From assembly GCF_018687715.1 (NCBI RefSeq), contig NC_056760.1:39965501-40029500 (forward strand): 64,000 nt of DNA, written 5' to 3'. Both the position numbers and the translations under genes were made by a program. Positions 35,228 to 47,284 of this stretch are shown in pieces. Each line of letters opens with the position of its first letter. The stretch's first letter is position 1. Below the pieces are notes generated by a model. It saw only the letters and a program-made list of their open reading frames with translations. It was not told the DNA's origin and did no database searches. This DNA is from Carya illinoinensis (taxonomy: Eukaryota; Streptophyta; Magnoliopsida; Fagales; Juglandaceae).

Positions 35228-35520
35228 TTATAAGGCCTGTTTGAATCGATATTAAGCTGAGTTAAATTTTTTATCAATAATAATGAGTTGAGATAGTAGA
35301 ATAAATTTTATAAGATTTATTTAAAATGAGTTTAGATAAATTTATAAATAATTAAAAAAAATAATAAATTTTACGTATAAAAAAGTATTGAGTTAAAAAA
35401 TATTATAAATTTTATATAAAATGAAATTTTAAATTAAAATAAATTAATAATTTAATAATTAAATATTTAAATATCAAACTCAAGTTAAACTGAGTTGGAT
35501 TTAATACGTACGCAAGCCCC
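35228..35520. repeat. MITE copy (GCCTGTTTGAAT type)
   Basis: AAGGCCTGTTTGAATCGATA begins the copy, and AAGTTAAACTGAGTTGGATT with a CAAGCCCC flank ends it. The core is AT-rich with GAGTTGAGATAG. Confidence 0.55.
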
Positions 35521-35594
35521 TCAACCCATCATCTCCCGTGAGTGGGATTTTAGGAGACAGCAGCTGTAAGTAGAAATGGATCGAGACCATTATA

Positions 35595-35778
35595 TATAGA
35601 GTTTTGTTACATATAAATACAGTCGCGCACTAATCTGTATACCAACACTGATTTATTCATATTTAAAATTTAAATTAATACTGTTTTCAATAAAATCTAC
35701 TTTTTGATCAATTACATCATATTGATATATAAATTAGTACACAATTGTACTTGCAACTATACTTTTCCTTATATATAA
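35595..35778. repeat. Imperfect-TIR MITE
   Basis: The left arm ACTAATCTGTATACCAACAC pairs imperfectly with the right arm read in reverse, ACTAATTTATATATCAATAT. Further out are GTTACATATAAATACA and GTATAGTTGCAAGTACAA. The two ends recur at 41905-41985 and 43605-43640, which defines a second copy. Confidence 0.6.
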
Positions 35779-36877
35779 GATGGGGTCTAGTGGGCTGACT
35801 TAGGATTGGAGCGCAACACCATGTACACTAAACCACGTATGCCTGATCGGACAGCTTCAACATGTGGAGATCATAGGCTTAGAGCTATTGATTAGTCCTT
35901 ATATATATTGCCATACGTACGTGACACGTTATTGCTAGCTGAAATGACATGAGAATTGGCTGTAATTAAGTTGGTAATTTGAATTTCTTAGAACTCCTAA
36001 TAATTAAACTAGAGATCATGATTGAGACTATAGTGGGAGAGGTATATATAGGCATATGAAATATATTTTACAATATTTATTGAGTCTTTAAATTTATCGT
36101 TGTTCGAGAAATCCATGACTTGGGCAGTTAAAGATTTTGTAAGACTCATTTATGTGTTTATGTTTCTCATTTTAAAATTTTATCACTTGGACAAAAACTC
36201 TAGAAAATCTAAATAAGAAAAAAGGAAGAAAGAAGTGATCACTCTTTTAAATTGGAAAAGGACTTAATGCAATATGATAGACTTCATATATCGCACGCGT
36301 CAGTTAGTGATGCTGGTAAAATGGCACTATATTCCAGCCTCTTGCATCAGTACTACTACTATCAAGATTAATGGCACTAACTATAGGTTGACTTCTCTGC
36401 AGGGAAAGTAGAGTTAGCGGGCAATATGGCCATGAATCCACGGTCCTAAAGATAGGCAAAATTGCCTGTACCCCACCAACAATCATGTCTTCAATTTTAG
36501 ATGGTAAATGCATGCGTGTGGATGCAGCATTTATGTGGGTGTGGGTATATCTGCATGTGCACATGTACCAATATATAGTAGAAGTCTTTAAAGCACTAGT
36601 TTTGGATTTTTGAAGAATACTTAATTTGTCAATGAGTACCTGATATAGAAAACACCCAAATTATTACTATATTATGTACTATATAGGATGTAATCTTTGA
36701 ACAAATGTGTTGTAGATGAAGAAAGAAGATGAGTTTACTTTCACGTGTGCTACAACTTTATCTAAAAATTAGTTACCACAAATAATATAGAGAAATTATG
36801 ACCAAATTAGACTACCAGATCAACGTACGTACAGCCCACTTACCATAAAAAGCACTTACGGTATATAATATGCAATT

Positions 36878-37075
36878 TAGATAGTAAGATGAAATGAGAT
36901 AATTTTAAATAAAATTTAAAAGTTAAATAAAATATTATTATAATATTTTTTAATATTATTATTATTTTATGATTTAAAAAAAATTGAATTGTTTGTTATA
37001 TTTTATGTGAAAATTTTAAAAAGTTATAATAATAAGATAAGATAAAATATTCTCATTATCTAAACAGAGCCTAAA
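36878..37075. repeat. MITE copy (GAGATGAGATG family)
   Basis: TTTAGATAGTAAGATGAAAT at the left and CTCATTATCTAAACAGAGCC at the right form imperfect inverted ends (TTTAGATA with TATCTAAA). The core has AAAATATTATTATAATATTT. Confidence 0.65.
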
Positions 37076-37138
37076 TGTTATATACATTCAAAGTCATGAG
37101 ATTTTTGAACCTCTTGATCCATCTAAGTCAATTGGCTC

Positions 37139-38362
37139 TGTGAGTGCCATCGAGCTATTGAACCAATTTGAATATGTGTAACCCTAATGTCCATATTGAA
37201 TATGTGTCCCTAAATTTGATAACTTATTAAACTCTTCTCAGTAGTGAAGAATGTGGGTTCTCTGTCCATTGAAGTATCATGCATACATGTATGATTGAAT
37301 ATTTGAGTTCATTACTTTTTAATTAAAATGGATGGAATTGGCATTAGTAATTTGTTGTGCTCATGTGTAATGTATGTATTTATTTTTATGTGAATGTATA
37401 AGAGGTAGTTTATAAGCATATCAATGATGTGACATCCCTATTTATTTATTATTTTTTTAGAAGATTTGAAATAGGATTTTCTTCAAAAATGTAATATTAT
37501 TATTGAGGCTATGTAAAGGAACGTGCTTCAGGTTTATCGATATACTTTAAACTCACCTTAACATGATAAAGAAAAATTACCAATGAGCCTTCGGGTGGAA
37601 TATATGCGCAATGTGTTTAGCGTAATGATTACATTCTTCTCCTATTTGATAAATGGATGATATGTGTATGAGTTTTGAGGCTATGTAAAGGAATGTGCTT
37701 CAAGTTTATCGATATACTTTAAACTCACCTTAACATGATAAAGAAAAATTACCAATGAACCTTCGGGTGGAGTATATGCGCAATGTGTTTAGCGTAATGA
37801 TTACATACTTCTCATATTTAATAAATGGATGATATGTGTATGAGTTTTGAGTATCTTTTTTAGAATTCCTCTATAAAATTTATTTAAAATTAATTAGATA
37901 TGATATTTGACTTATATAGTAGGAGATGATTACTAGTTTTTCACAAAATTTTTGATCTCACCATGGTCTAATTAGATTTTGAAATAAAATTAAATATGTG
38001 CTAATATCAATCTTGCACAATAAATGTAGTGATAGTGGGCACTAAGAATGTGGTTGCTGACCTTACTAAAAGAGAGAAACTGGATGAGACTAATTATGAC
38101 ATGTAGCATAGAAAAATCCAATATTTTCTTAATGAACAAGATGTCTTAGAAAATATGTCTCACATTATGATATAATTTGACCAGGACGGGAATATTTCCC
38201 AATGACATCGTGATATGTAAGCCTATCAGCCTTTGACAAAGAAAGATCAGTGCACACAGTTTACCATGCTTAGCATCATGCACAATGATCTTATTAGAGA
38301 GTTTGATAACTGCTTAATTGCCCAAGATATGTGGACCCATATGAAAATTGTCTATGGGTTCT
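37139..38362 (+). mobile_element. Copia remnant, left arm (LTR and gag start), plus strand
   Basis: The left arm holds LTR-like sequence (from about 37139), then a gag start near 38030 that reads ADLTKREKLDETNYDM, then KIQYFLNEQDVLENMS, the N-terminal gag block of a plant Copia family. It stops abruptly at about 38362 after DMWTHMKIVYGF, where the opposite-strand copy begins. The same LTR and gag text occurs in reverse orientation at 39640-41779, so the two form an inverted pair. Stops in gag make it non-functional. Confidence 0.72.
37505..37848 (+). repeat. Two-copy 172 bp tandem duplication
   Basis: GAGGCTATGTAAAGGAA begins both units, at 37505 and 37677. The two are nearly identical apart from scattered substitutions. 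The inverted partner arm has a single copy of this unit, so the duplication arose within this arm. Confidence 0.88.
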
Positions 38363-38378
38363 GGTGACAACTCACGTT

Positions 38379-39055
38379 TCAGTTATGTTTATCTAATCTC
38401 CCATTGTTTTGAATCATTGGGTTGATTCTAGCGCTTTGTGACTGAGGTTGAGAACCAGAAAGAGAAGAATTTACAACATCATTATCATTTGTATCCATAA
38501 AAGAAAATGAGAAATTATTTAAATCCAACATAAAGAAATCATTCGAAAGAAAACTATGTCCATACAAAATTCTATCCAAATAAAAGTCCAGCTGAAGGCC
38601 ATCAAAATGAAAAGTAAAACCAAGCTTCAAGATAGAAATAACTAAAAATAGATTATATTGGACACCAGTTGCATAAAGCACATCATGAAGAAGTAACAAG
38701 TGTCCTAGACGCATCTTGATTTGGTAGGTGCCAACTCCAAGTACTTCCTCTCGAGTTTCATTACACAATATAATATATTCAATTGGTATTATTTTATAAT
38801 CTATAAACCTAACTTGATCTCAAGCTACATGTTTGGTTGCTCTTGTGTCTACTATCCATTCAGGGATTGAACAAGTAATAAAAATATGTGAACGAACATA
38901 AGTAATAAGTGAGTTATGTTTAGTAGATACCTTTTTTGCCTTAGTGCAAAAGTATAACAGTTATAGCCCTTCAATTTGGACTTGTCCTTGCTAGCACGCT
39001 TGCCTTTATGGCGCTTTGCTACCTTTCTATCTCTTAGCCTAAGACTATTTTTCAC
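38379..39055 (-). pseudogene. Copia zinc-knuckle and protease/pre-integrase fragment
   Basis: The minus strand encodes the segment after the zinc knuckle: VLGVGTYQIKMRLGHLLLLH, DVLYATGVQYNLFLVISILK, then LYGHSFLSNDFFMLDL. In intact plant Copia polyproteins this text follows the aspartic protease motif and precedes the GAG-pre-integrase domain. Upstream, RKVAKRHKGKRASKDKSKLK is the basic linker before the CCHC knuckle, where a YNCYTF stretch has lost the expected Cys pattern. Stops divide it into at least two frames. Confidence 0.7.
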
Positions 39056-40364
39056 TCCAGCATATCTGCTGTGTTGCTTGGGTTTAGATCTAAATGTCTA
39101 ACGCATTCCATCTTAGGCAACAAGAAGAGTATTACAGTGAGCATTTATGCGCTCCGCCTATAGCTCCAAATGGAGAGATAAATCAGCATAAGTCTTAATA
39201 TTTTGACTATGTGTCAAAACAAGCTTTATTTGCCCCTATGTTGACTCGGGTAAAGATCGTATCACAACAGTATTTTCCTATTAAATGGTGAGATTATTGC
39301 TTGCAGTTTTTAGATCACAAATCGAGGCAAACATAACCTCAAATGTTTAGTTATGGTTCTATAACATATTGATCAAACCTCAAAGTGAGAGCATGGAGCC
39401 TAGTAGTTGATATCCCCCATAGGCAATTTTTAGCTTGTTCCACATATCTTGGATAGTTGGGTAGTTCTCAAACTCCCTAATAAGATCATTGCACATGTTG
39501 TTAAGCATGGTAATGTGCGTGCACTGATATTTCTTTGCTCAAGCCTGATAGACTTCCATATCACAACAATGTTGGGAAGTATTTTCTTTATCAGATTGTC
39601 ATAAGGTTTAACAAATTTTCTAGGACCTATTGTTCACTAAGCAAATATTGAATTTTCCTAAACTGCATGTCATAATTGGTCTTATCGAATTTCTCTCATT
39701 TAGTAAGATTAACAACTGCGTTCTTAGTGGCAATTATCATTACATTCATATCATGAGATTTACATTATTCCAAAATCTAACTATTGAAATTCCTTTCTAC
39801 ATAGTCAGATTGAAAATTTTGCAAAAGCTACTAATTATCTATATAATTAAAAATACTATATCTAATGAATTTTAAATAAAATTTATAAAGGTGTTAAAAA
39901 AAAAAAAAACTCAAAATCATGCACATATAATCCATTCATCAAATATGAAAATATTTTGTAATCATTGTGCTAAACACATTATGCATAAGCTCTACCTGAA
40001 GTCTTATTAATAATTTGGTGCATCAAGTTAATGTGAGCTTAAAATATATCTATAGACATGAAATACATCCCTTTACACGGCCTCAATAACCAAATTATAT
40101 TCTCAATATAACATTTCTAAAGAAAATCCTACAACAAATGTTTTAGGAAATCGATAAATAAATAGAGATGCCTTGTTATCGATATACTTATAAACTACGC
40201 CTTATCCATTCATATAAAAATAAATACATAAATTACATATGAGCCTAACAAATTACCAATGTCAACTCCATCCATTTTAATTAAAATACCTATGAACTCA
40301 AACATTTAATCATAGTGATGATAGTTCAATGAATAAAGAACCTGCATTCTCAACTTATGAGAAG

Positions 40365-40369
40365 GGTTT
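40365..40369. repeat. Target-site duplication GGTTT, left copy
   Basis: GGTTT stands before TGTTGAACCC and is repeated at 41700-41704. Confidence 0.85.
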
Positions 40370-41699
40370 TGTTGAACCCAAGGTTTCAAGTTTCATGTGA
40401 TTATAAATCTATACATGAATTTTGATGATAACAAATGAATTCAAAGAATAAAGGAGTTTCAAGCTCAAGTTGTTCACACAATGGAATCAAGCACATCAAA
40501 GAACCAAGCATGAGCAAGAAGGAAATAAGTTCACATTAAAGTCATAGAATAATGTTGTAAATCTCTTAAAATTCGAAATTAGGATTAATGCTCAAAATTA
40601 ATATTTTATCATAAAGCATTAAAATACATTTTCCATATGTGCATGAATATTTTTGAAAATTAAATTTGAAAATTTTGAAAGATGATTAATTGTCATCTTT
40701 TGCATGTGCATGCCTTGATTAAAGGGTTGAACTTTGAAAATATTAAAGATGATTGATTGTCATCTTTCACATGTGCATGTTTTATTTGAATATTTTCAAA
40801 AGTGATTGATACTTTTTTAGACTTATACAAAAGGTAGATGATTTTGTTTGAAAAATTTGAAAAGTAAAGTGTGCTCCTTTTGTCATATTCAAAAAGTAAA
40901 AGATTAGGTTTGAATTTTTTGAAAAAGGAAAGTGTGCTCCTTTTGTCATATGCCAAAAGTAAAAGATTAGATTTGAAGTTTTTAAAAAATGAATGATGTT
41001 GTCTTTGACAATTGAAAATGAAGAACCTTTTATTTAAAGTGAATGATGTTGTCTTTGACATGTGAATCTTTTTAAATTTGAATATGAAGTTTCATATGCC
41101 TATAAATAGATCATTTGAGAGCTTCACATTCACAACACCAAGAGCATACAACATTCATTCATTCAAAGCTTTCATTCTCTCTTCTCTAAGCATTGAGCCT
41201 TAATCCTTGTTCATTTTGAGAGATATAATTTGCGCTGTATTGTTCTTATTTCACTTATTGAGAAGTGTTTTCTGATAACCTACCCACTATCAGCTCTTGT
41301 ATCAGAAAAATGGTGTGTATAACCCTTGTGTGTGTAGAAAGTATTCTACACGGGGAATAGTTGAATCACCATGTATAAGATGATTGCAAGTGTAGAGGGT
41401 GTTCTACACGGATCCTTTGTAGCGGTGTTGTTCAAAGGTGTAATAGGTTTCTATCTCCATCTGAAGGAGATTGAATAGTGAATTTGGGAATCCTCAAGGG
41501 GTAGCTTGAGGCGAGGACGTAGGCAGTGGGGTCGAATCTCGTTAATATACTGAGTTTGCTTCTCTCTTACCCTTACTCGTTATATTTATTGTTATTTCAT
41601 ATTTTGTTTATATTTTATATTATATATTTGATTTATAATTGTTATTTTTTTAATACAACTCAATTCACTCCCCCTCTTGTGTTAGTCATCTGGGCAACA
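40370..41699 (+). mobile_element. Solo LTR, 1330 bp, plus orientation
   Basis: This sequence starts TGTTGAACCCAAGG and ends CTGGGCAACA, with a perfect 5 bp GGTTT duplication. There is no internal domain, so it is a solo LTR left by LTR-LTR recombination. A TATAAATA box lies at 41101 with a short transcribed leader after it, and a CCCCCTCTTGTG block lies near the 3' end. Two internal duplications are visible, around 40692-40780 (TCATCTTT...CATGTGCATG) and 40860-40970 (AAAGTGTGCTCCTTTTGTCA). The insertion lies within the right Copia arm, whose sequence resumes at 41700. Confidence 0.88.
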
Positions 41700-41704
41700 G
41701 GTTT
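41700..41704. repeat. Target-site duplication GGTTT, right copy
   Basis: This is an exact repeat of 40365-40369, next to the ACA end of the solo LTR. Confidence 0.85.
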
Positions 41705-42448
41705 AATAGGTCTTCAAATCTTTGGACACATATTCAATATGGACGTGCATTTAACAATAATTCAATAGATGCATCCACAACCTATCTATATAAATATTCA
41801 TATAACACAGAAAAATTGGACTTGAAGTAAGTATGAAAGTGTCCCAAAAATAATTTTTATTATTATCAATTTTTTTAAAGCATTTTATTAAAATTGATTT
41901 GAAAAAGAGTTTTGTTATGTACAAACAAAATCATGCATTAATCTGCGTACCAATATTGATTATTTCATATTTAAAGTAAGTATGAATTATTTTTTGTTTC
42001 CTAAACTTTGCGTCATGAGTTAGAGATGATGATGGCAAAATTTTGGTGGGGTGATCACTCTCGGGAAAACAAAATACATTGGTGTAGATGGGTGAAGTTG
42101 TATGTTTCAAAATTCTAAGGTGGGATGGGTTTTTGAGACGTTCGTCTTTTTAATTTAGCCCTTTTGGCAAAGTAAGGGTGGAGGCTTTTAAGAAATGAGG
42201 ATTCTCTTTTTTACAAAGTTTATAAAGCCAAGTATTTTCCGAATTCAAGCTTGTTTGAACCCAAAGTTGGTGCTAGTTCATCTTATGTTTAGAAGGGAAT
42301 TTGGGAAGCTCTTGTTTGTCTGAGAAAGGGTTGTAGGTGGCGTGTGAGGAATGGGCAAACTGTTCGTATCTTTAAGAATCCATGGTTATCGGATGGTTCA
42401 AGTGTTTCAGCTTTGGTTTAGGTTGATGAGAACTTAAAAGTTCATTCT

Positions 42449-42823
42449 TTGATAGATGCAAGCACAGGTTGGTGGAATGTTCATATGGTGAGAGCTCTAT
42501 TCAATCCAAATTTAGTTCAACAGATTTTAAAACTACAAATTTCTGTAAATTCTGAAGACTCTTTGTATTGGAGTCACGAGAAGAATGATAGTTTTTCTGT
42601 TAAGAGTGCTTATCGATTTCTTCAACAGAGTCAACATCTTTCACTTGGGCAATCTTCTAGTGGCAGCTCTGAAGCTGTGTTTTGGAAGTCATTATGGCAT
42701 CTAAAACTTCCTCAAAAGATGAAGATTTTTGCATGGAGGGCGTGTCAGGAGAAGCTTCCAACCTATCTGAATCTGAAGAAGAAACATGTATTGGATGATG
42801 CAACTTGTGTTCTATGTAATTAA
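42449..42823 (+). pseudogene. LINE zf-RVT domain
   Basis: The frame contains FSVKSAYRFLQQSQHLSLGQ, VFWKSLWHLKLPQKMKIFAW and RACQEKLPTYLNL, ending in CVLCN, where a stop cuts the zinc motif. It is the usual domain between RT and RNase H in plant LINEs. Confidence 0.78.
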
Positions 42824-43092
42824 GGTATGGAAGATGCTGCTCATGCTTTGTATTTTTGTTCGGAAGTGTGGGGGTGTTTTGTTCTCAAATGGATAACTTG
42901 CAATCTGAGTTGTCCTTTTGGGATCTGGCACATTTGGCTCGAGTTAGAGGCTCTGATTCTTTGTTGGCTAGATTTGTAGCTATAACGTGGGGTCTTTGGT
43001 ATAGAAGGAATAAAAGGATTTATGAGAATATTTCTATGCATTTTAATGTGACTGTCAATAATGCACTTTCTTTATAACAAGAATATGAACAG

Positions 43093-43629
43093 GTGCACAT
43101 GTTTGATGTTTCAAATCCTAAGATTAGCAAGGTGGTAAGATGGCATCCTCCTCTGAATGATTTTCTGAAATTGAACATTGATGGGGCCATTTTTCTTGAA
43201 CATTCTGTTGCTGGGGTTGGAGTGGTCTTGAGGAATCATAATGGGGAGGTTGTCGTGGCTTGTTCTAAGGTAGAGAAAGAAGTCTCCTCTGTTGAATTCA
43301 TTGAGGCAATTGCGCTTCTTAAAGGCTTACAGCTGTGTGTTCAATGGGGTGTCTCAAAGCTTATGCTTGAAACCGACTGTTTGATTTTGGTTAATACTTT
43401 GAATGAAAATTCTGAATGTTTAACAGATTTTGAATTTATTCTTCAAGATATAAGAAGACTAACGGAGGCCTTCCAAGAAGTTAAAGTGGTGCATGTCAAC
43501 CGTTTGGGCAATTTGGTGGCTCATCTTCTGGCAAGACATGCTTGGTTGATTGATGATATTTGTATGTGGTGGGATTATTGTCATTCTTTTGTTAGTCATG
43601 TCTTAGTACACAATTGTGCTTGCAATTAG
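43093..43629 (+). pseudogene. LINE RNase H (RVT_3) domain
   Basis: A 178-codon open frame has the three acidic blocks LKLNIDGAIF, FIEAIALLKGLQL and LMLETDCLILV, then a C-terminal HVNRLGNLVAHLLARHAW. This is a well preserved RVT_3 domain. Its last residues are encoded by sequence matching the MITE end, so the original ORF end has been replaced. Confidence 0.82.
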
Positions 43630-44477
43630 ATTTTTCCTTTGAAAAAAATATTTTTTTCGACTCTCTACTTCAACAAAAAAAAATATATGAGTCAACTTAA
43701 CATACCAATACAAGAGTACATGTGACCAGAAATGGACACTGGAAGCCACCGCACGCCCCCCACTTGCCTCTGCATGTGGTGGCTTTATTTTTTTGCTCTA
43801 GAGGCTGTCTTGCCTCGACTTCATTTGCCACAACGGAGAGTGTATATAACCTCCATTGTTCTTGGTGTTGTCCAATGTCCAAACACAAAGTTCATTCATT
43901 TTAATGTGTATGTGTGTCGATAAAGTGAGCCAAAACGTAGCCCATGTGCAAGAGTGGATTACACTCTCCAAGAACGAGAGTGGGACTGGTTACAAAAGTA
44001 CTGTTCATCATATCTTCCTCAATCTATTTTTCTAGTTTATTTCGATATCAACCATCCATTTTCAATTGACCATAAATTTTCATATTATGTCTAAATCAAG
44101 CATATGATATATATGTCAATTTAAAGCTTATGATAGCTTTGTAACCATATAAAATTTGTTTCTAAAAACTAACATTTGTTTGGTAAAGAGTTGGCTCAAA
44201 TCACAGTATGAACATGAAGTTTAAAATTAGGGTTTTAGATTTCTTCTCCTACATGCAATAAAATTTCACCAAATTTAAGAGACATATTCATATTTCTGAC
44301 ATTATAAGAAATGTTGTCATGTAAAGAATCCAACCTTAAACATGTCATACTGCAGCCTCTAATGATAAATTTGAAACACAAACAATCATGACATATCATC
44401 AATTACATGTATTTAAACTCATTTAAAAGTATCAAACAATATATAATCATATTCATATGGGCGAAAACAAGCAGCAT

Positions 44478-44493
44478 AGGCTTTGATACCAAT
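44478..44493 (-). other. PBS-like site next to a possible LTR end
   Basis: On the minus strand ATTGGTATCAAAGCC differs by one base from the initiator-tRNA PBS and follows TAAACA, a possible LTR 3' end. The LTR would extend to the right from 44493. Its other border and a second LTR were not found, so this is a weak remnant call. Confidence 0.35.
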
Positions 44494-45621
44494 GTTTAAT
44501 TAGAATTATCTCAAGAAGCGGAATTCCTACAAGCCTGGATCTTTGGTCATTTTACATCTTACGTCACTTTGTTGTTTGAGTCTCTACATTGCTTAGGAGG
44601 CTACTAGAATATCTTAAAAAAGTCAACGCTTCAAAATCAAGAGATCTATATGGCTGCTCTAGGAAATTGTAGAGAGAAAGATGAGTTTTTATTTTATACG
44701 TTCACTTTTTTAACTCTACTTCTTTTAATGTATGTAAAACTTTTATTTGAAAAGTTTTCTCTTAGGTGTAGGTTTATTAACTTTCCTTAATTTAAGTGAT
44801 AATGGTAGGGAATTAATTAACTCCTAGTGGTGAGTAGTTAAATAATAACTTCCTCACCCATGTGGAGATAACATGAGTCATGGGGTACCCACTAATAACA
44901 CAAAGTTATAATATATCATTTTTTTAATAAGCGTGGGCAAAAGTTCTTGAAGTTCTTTCATTCTGATGTAATTCGCAACTAATTCCAAATAAAGTCCAAA
45001 AATAATAAATGTAATCCATAACTATTTTGAAAATATTTGCAAAACTCATCTACTATTTCTAAAGGACATGATCTTGTCAAAATAGGAGAGTTAAAAATAT
45101 AAATGAAGATATCTTGTGGACTTGAATTATCTACATATATTGAAAATACGTTAAAACTAATCAGGATCATGACATGATAAACATGCTTTGAATTAAGTAC
45201 GGCTGTATATCACTAGCTAGATGTGTCTTTCATGTAAAATTTATTCTTTTTGATTAGTTTAAGAAGGCAACACCTGAACTGACCTGGTGCCTATACTCTG
45301 TTTCATGAGTGCTCTAGAGACAAGCCTAATTCTCATAGAAAGTGGCACCCGTAGCCCCAACATGACTCATACAAATGAACTTATTGAATTTGTTCAGTAA
45401 TCAAACATTCTTTGGTCTTACAAAAATAAAGGAAGTTGATAACCGATCAAGGTGATATTGATGATCTAGAACTTTGAATTATACAAATTCTTCATATTCT
45501 TTTCCAAAAAGCTTCGGAAATACTTCAGTTTTTCCTTATTATTGTATGGATAAGCTTAGTAATATTGGTGTTAGGAATATTGCAAAAATAAAAAAATGTG
45601 AACTATCATAAAGTTAGGTTC

Positions 45622-45825
45622 GGTTTGGTAGTAAGACGGGAATTTTGAGTTTTAAGATAAAATATTAAAATATTATATTTTAATATTATTATTGTTTTGA
45701 GATTTAAAAAAATTACGAAAAAATTAAATTATTTATTATATTTTATATAAAAATTTGAAAAAATTGTAATGATGAAATAAAAGTTTTAAATTTAAGATAA
45801 AAATTTTAAAGTGGCAAACTGTACC
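45622..45825. repeat. MITE copy (GAGATGAGATG family)
   Basis: GGTTCGGTTTGGTAGTAAGA at the left and AAAGTGGCAAACTGTACC at the right enclose the shared core AATATTATTATTGTTTTGAG and GAAAAAATTGTAATGATG. Confidence 0.6.
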
Positions 45826-46944
45826 TGAGTGCTACCCCCTTCAGAAAATTTGCTACACAACTCTTGGGTTTATGTGTGCACTAGTGTTACCTTAAGATTG
45901 GGCCATATAGCAGTAGACGTGTTGCTGAGGTGCCTTGAAGTGGGCTGGATAATTAACTGACACGATAAATAGATAGCCAGTCTCTCTGGTCATTTCTAGT
46001 GCTTGTTATGTAAGTAATTGCTCGTAATTAAATAATTTGAAAGCCAATCCTTCTTCTCATTTCCTTACAAACAAAAGCTAATAATTATTAATGAATACAT
46101 CCAAGAAATTTAAAAGAAAAAACAAGTCTCAACATTGTTGCCGATGGAGAATAAGTTGAGGGCATTACAACCTCATACACGACGGCCTTGAGGAGTTAAT
46201 TGGCTTTCTGGTTGAAAGTTTTGGATTGAGATAGACGTTTTGAGCATCAAAGCATTGCAATTTGCTCTCTCCGGCTTTTCAAGAGGTCTAAGGAAGGTAA
46301 GCGCATTTACTACAGACTAATAATGTTGTTGCTTGTTAGGCTAATGAGTTGAACCTGCTTTTGCATATATAGCTGAATACATATTTGAACCTTATGAAAT
46401 ATTGGGCTAATCCATTATTTGGTGAGTTAAGTTGTGGCGCGCTGTATCATTATGTTTTTATAAAATGAAGAGTAGTAGAGAGAAAAGTGAAGGAGTTAAT
46501 ATAATTACTTCATAGAATTTATTTAGTTTGGTTGAAATTATAATTGAATATTAATATTATGTATCCCATTATATATATATGGCACGGCCGTGTGAATGGT
46601 ATTATATTGAAATCATGACTCGGAGATACTTTTGTTTACTTATAACTGTTATAAATAATACTGATTTTTTATGGAACTTAAGAAGGATTGGAAGATTGTG
46701 ACGTACGGGCCTTAAGATATGACAACCAATATCCCATCTTGAAAAAAAATAAAATTATATACTCAATTCGTTTTAGGCTGGCTAGCTACTTATGAACAAC
46801 TTGGGAGTGTGAATGCAACATTATTTTCAGTAATTTCGTCATATGTTGCTTCATGTGGCTAAGGTTGGTGCTTAGCATAATGGCATTCTAATTATTTGTT
46901 GGTATCGTCTGCATCTCTTTGGTACGTAGTGTCAGGACCAGTTT

Positions 46945-47110
46945 GACTGCATTTAGATGCTGAGGAAATATCAGATTATCTGTGTAGTAAAAAAATAGTG
47001 AATAATAATAAATTATTTGTAAATAATAATAAATAGTAGTGAAGTAGTTTTACTAAACATAGTCAGCTGCGTTTGAGTAATGAGGTGATTTCATATATTC
47101 TATAAATAGT
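46945..47110. repeat. MITE-like repeat
   Basis: Two arms of the type GCATTTAGATGCTGAGGAAA and GCGTTTGAGTAATGAGGTGA surround AATAGTGAATAATAATAAAT. It is similar to the repeat at 56825-57010. Confidence 0.5.
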
Positions 47111-47284
47111 AATAAATAGTAGTAAAATGAAATGACAAAATGAAACTATGCTGAAAATAAAAATAAAGAAAAAAACAGCAAACAAAAAGGAAAAGAAAGA
47201 AAATAAGAGAAAAAAAAAATAAAACAAAACAAATAAAGAAAAACATACCTGGATGGTGTGGTCAAGGTTAATAGACCTGATCCA

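Larger units (their letters stand above)
34734..37138. other. AT-rich intergenic region
   Basis: No gene is supported between the small peptide ORF and the Copia arms. The MITE copies listed below occupy part of it. A minus-strand frame at 36304-36564 shows no recognised domain. Confidence 0.5.
38363..41779 (-). mobile_element. Copia remnant, right arm (LTR, gag, protease), minus strand
   Basis: Reading the minus strand from 41779 gives LTR-like sequence matching the left arm (interrupted by a solo LTR at 40370-41699). It continues with gag at about 39770-39100 (LTK.EKFDKTNYDM, KIQYLLSEQ), a basic zinc-knuckle region (RHKGKRASKDKSKLK) and then the protease and pre-integrase region to 38379. 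Several in-frame stops are present. RT, RNase H and integrase are absent. The arm ends at the junction with the opposite copy. Confidence 0.75.
41905..43640 (+). mobile_element. 5'-truncated LINE bracketed by MITE halves
   Basis: Between two MITE end segments (41905-41985 and 43605-43640) lies a plus-strand LINE fragment. It starts near 41995 within the end of reverse transcriptase (EMMMAKFWWGDHSRENKIHW, LLAKVRWRLLRNEDSLF). It continues through zf-RVT (42449-42823) to RNase H (43093-43629). The 5' half of ORF2 and all of ORF1 are missing. It reads in the opposite direction to the LINE at the left end and is a separate element. No clear poly(A) tail separates it from the MITE sequence. Confidence 0.78.
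43641..47060. other. Intergenic region with repeat fragments
   Basis: No gene is supported. Short frames around 43697-43923 on both strands overlap one GC-richer stretch without motif. A PBS-like sequence at 44478-44493 and MITE pieces at 45622-45825 and 46945-47110 are listed separately. The stretch 45180-45560 may be old retroelement sequence but shows no diagnostic domain. Confidence 0.45.
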
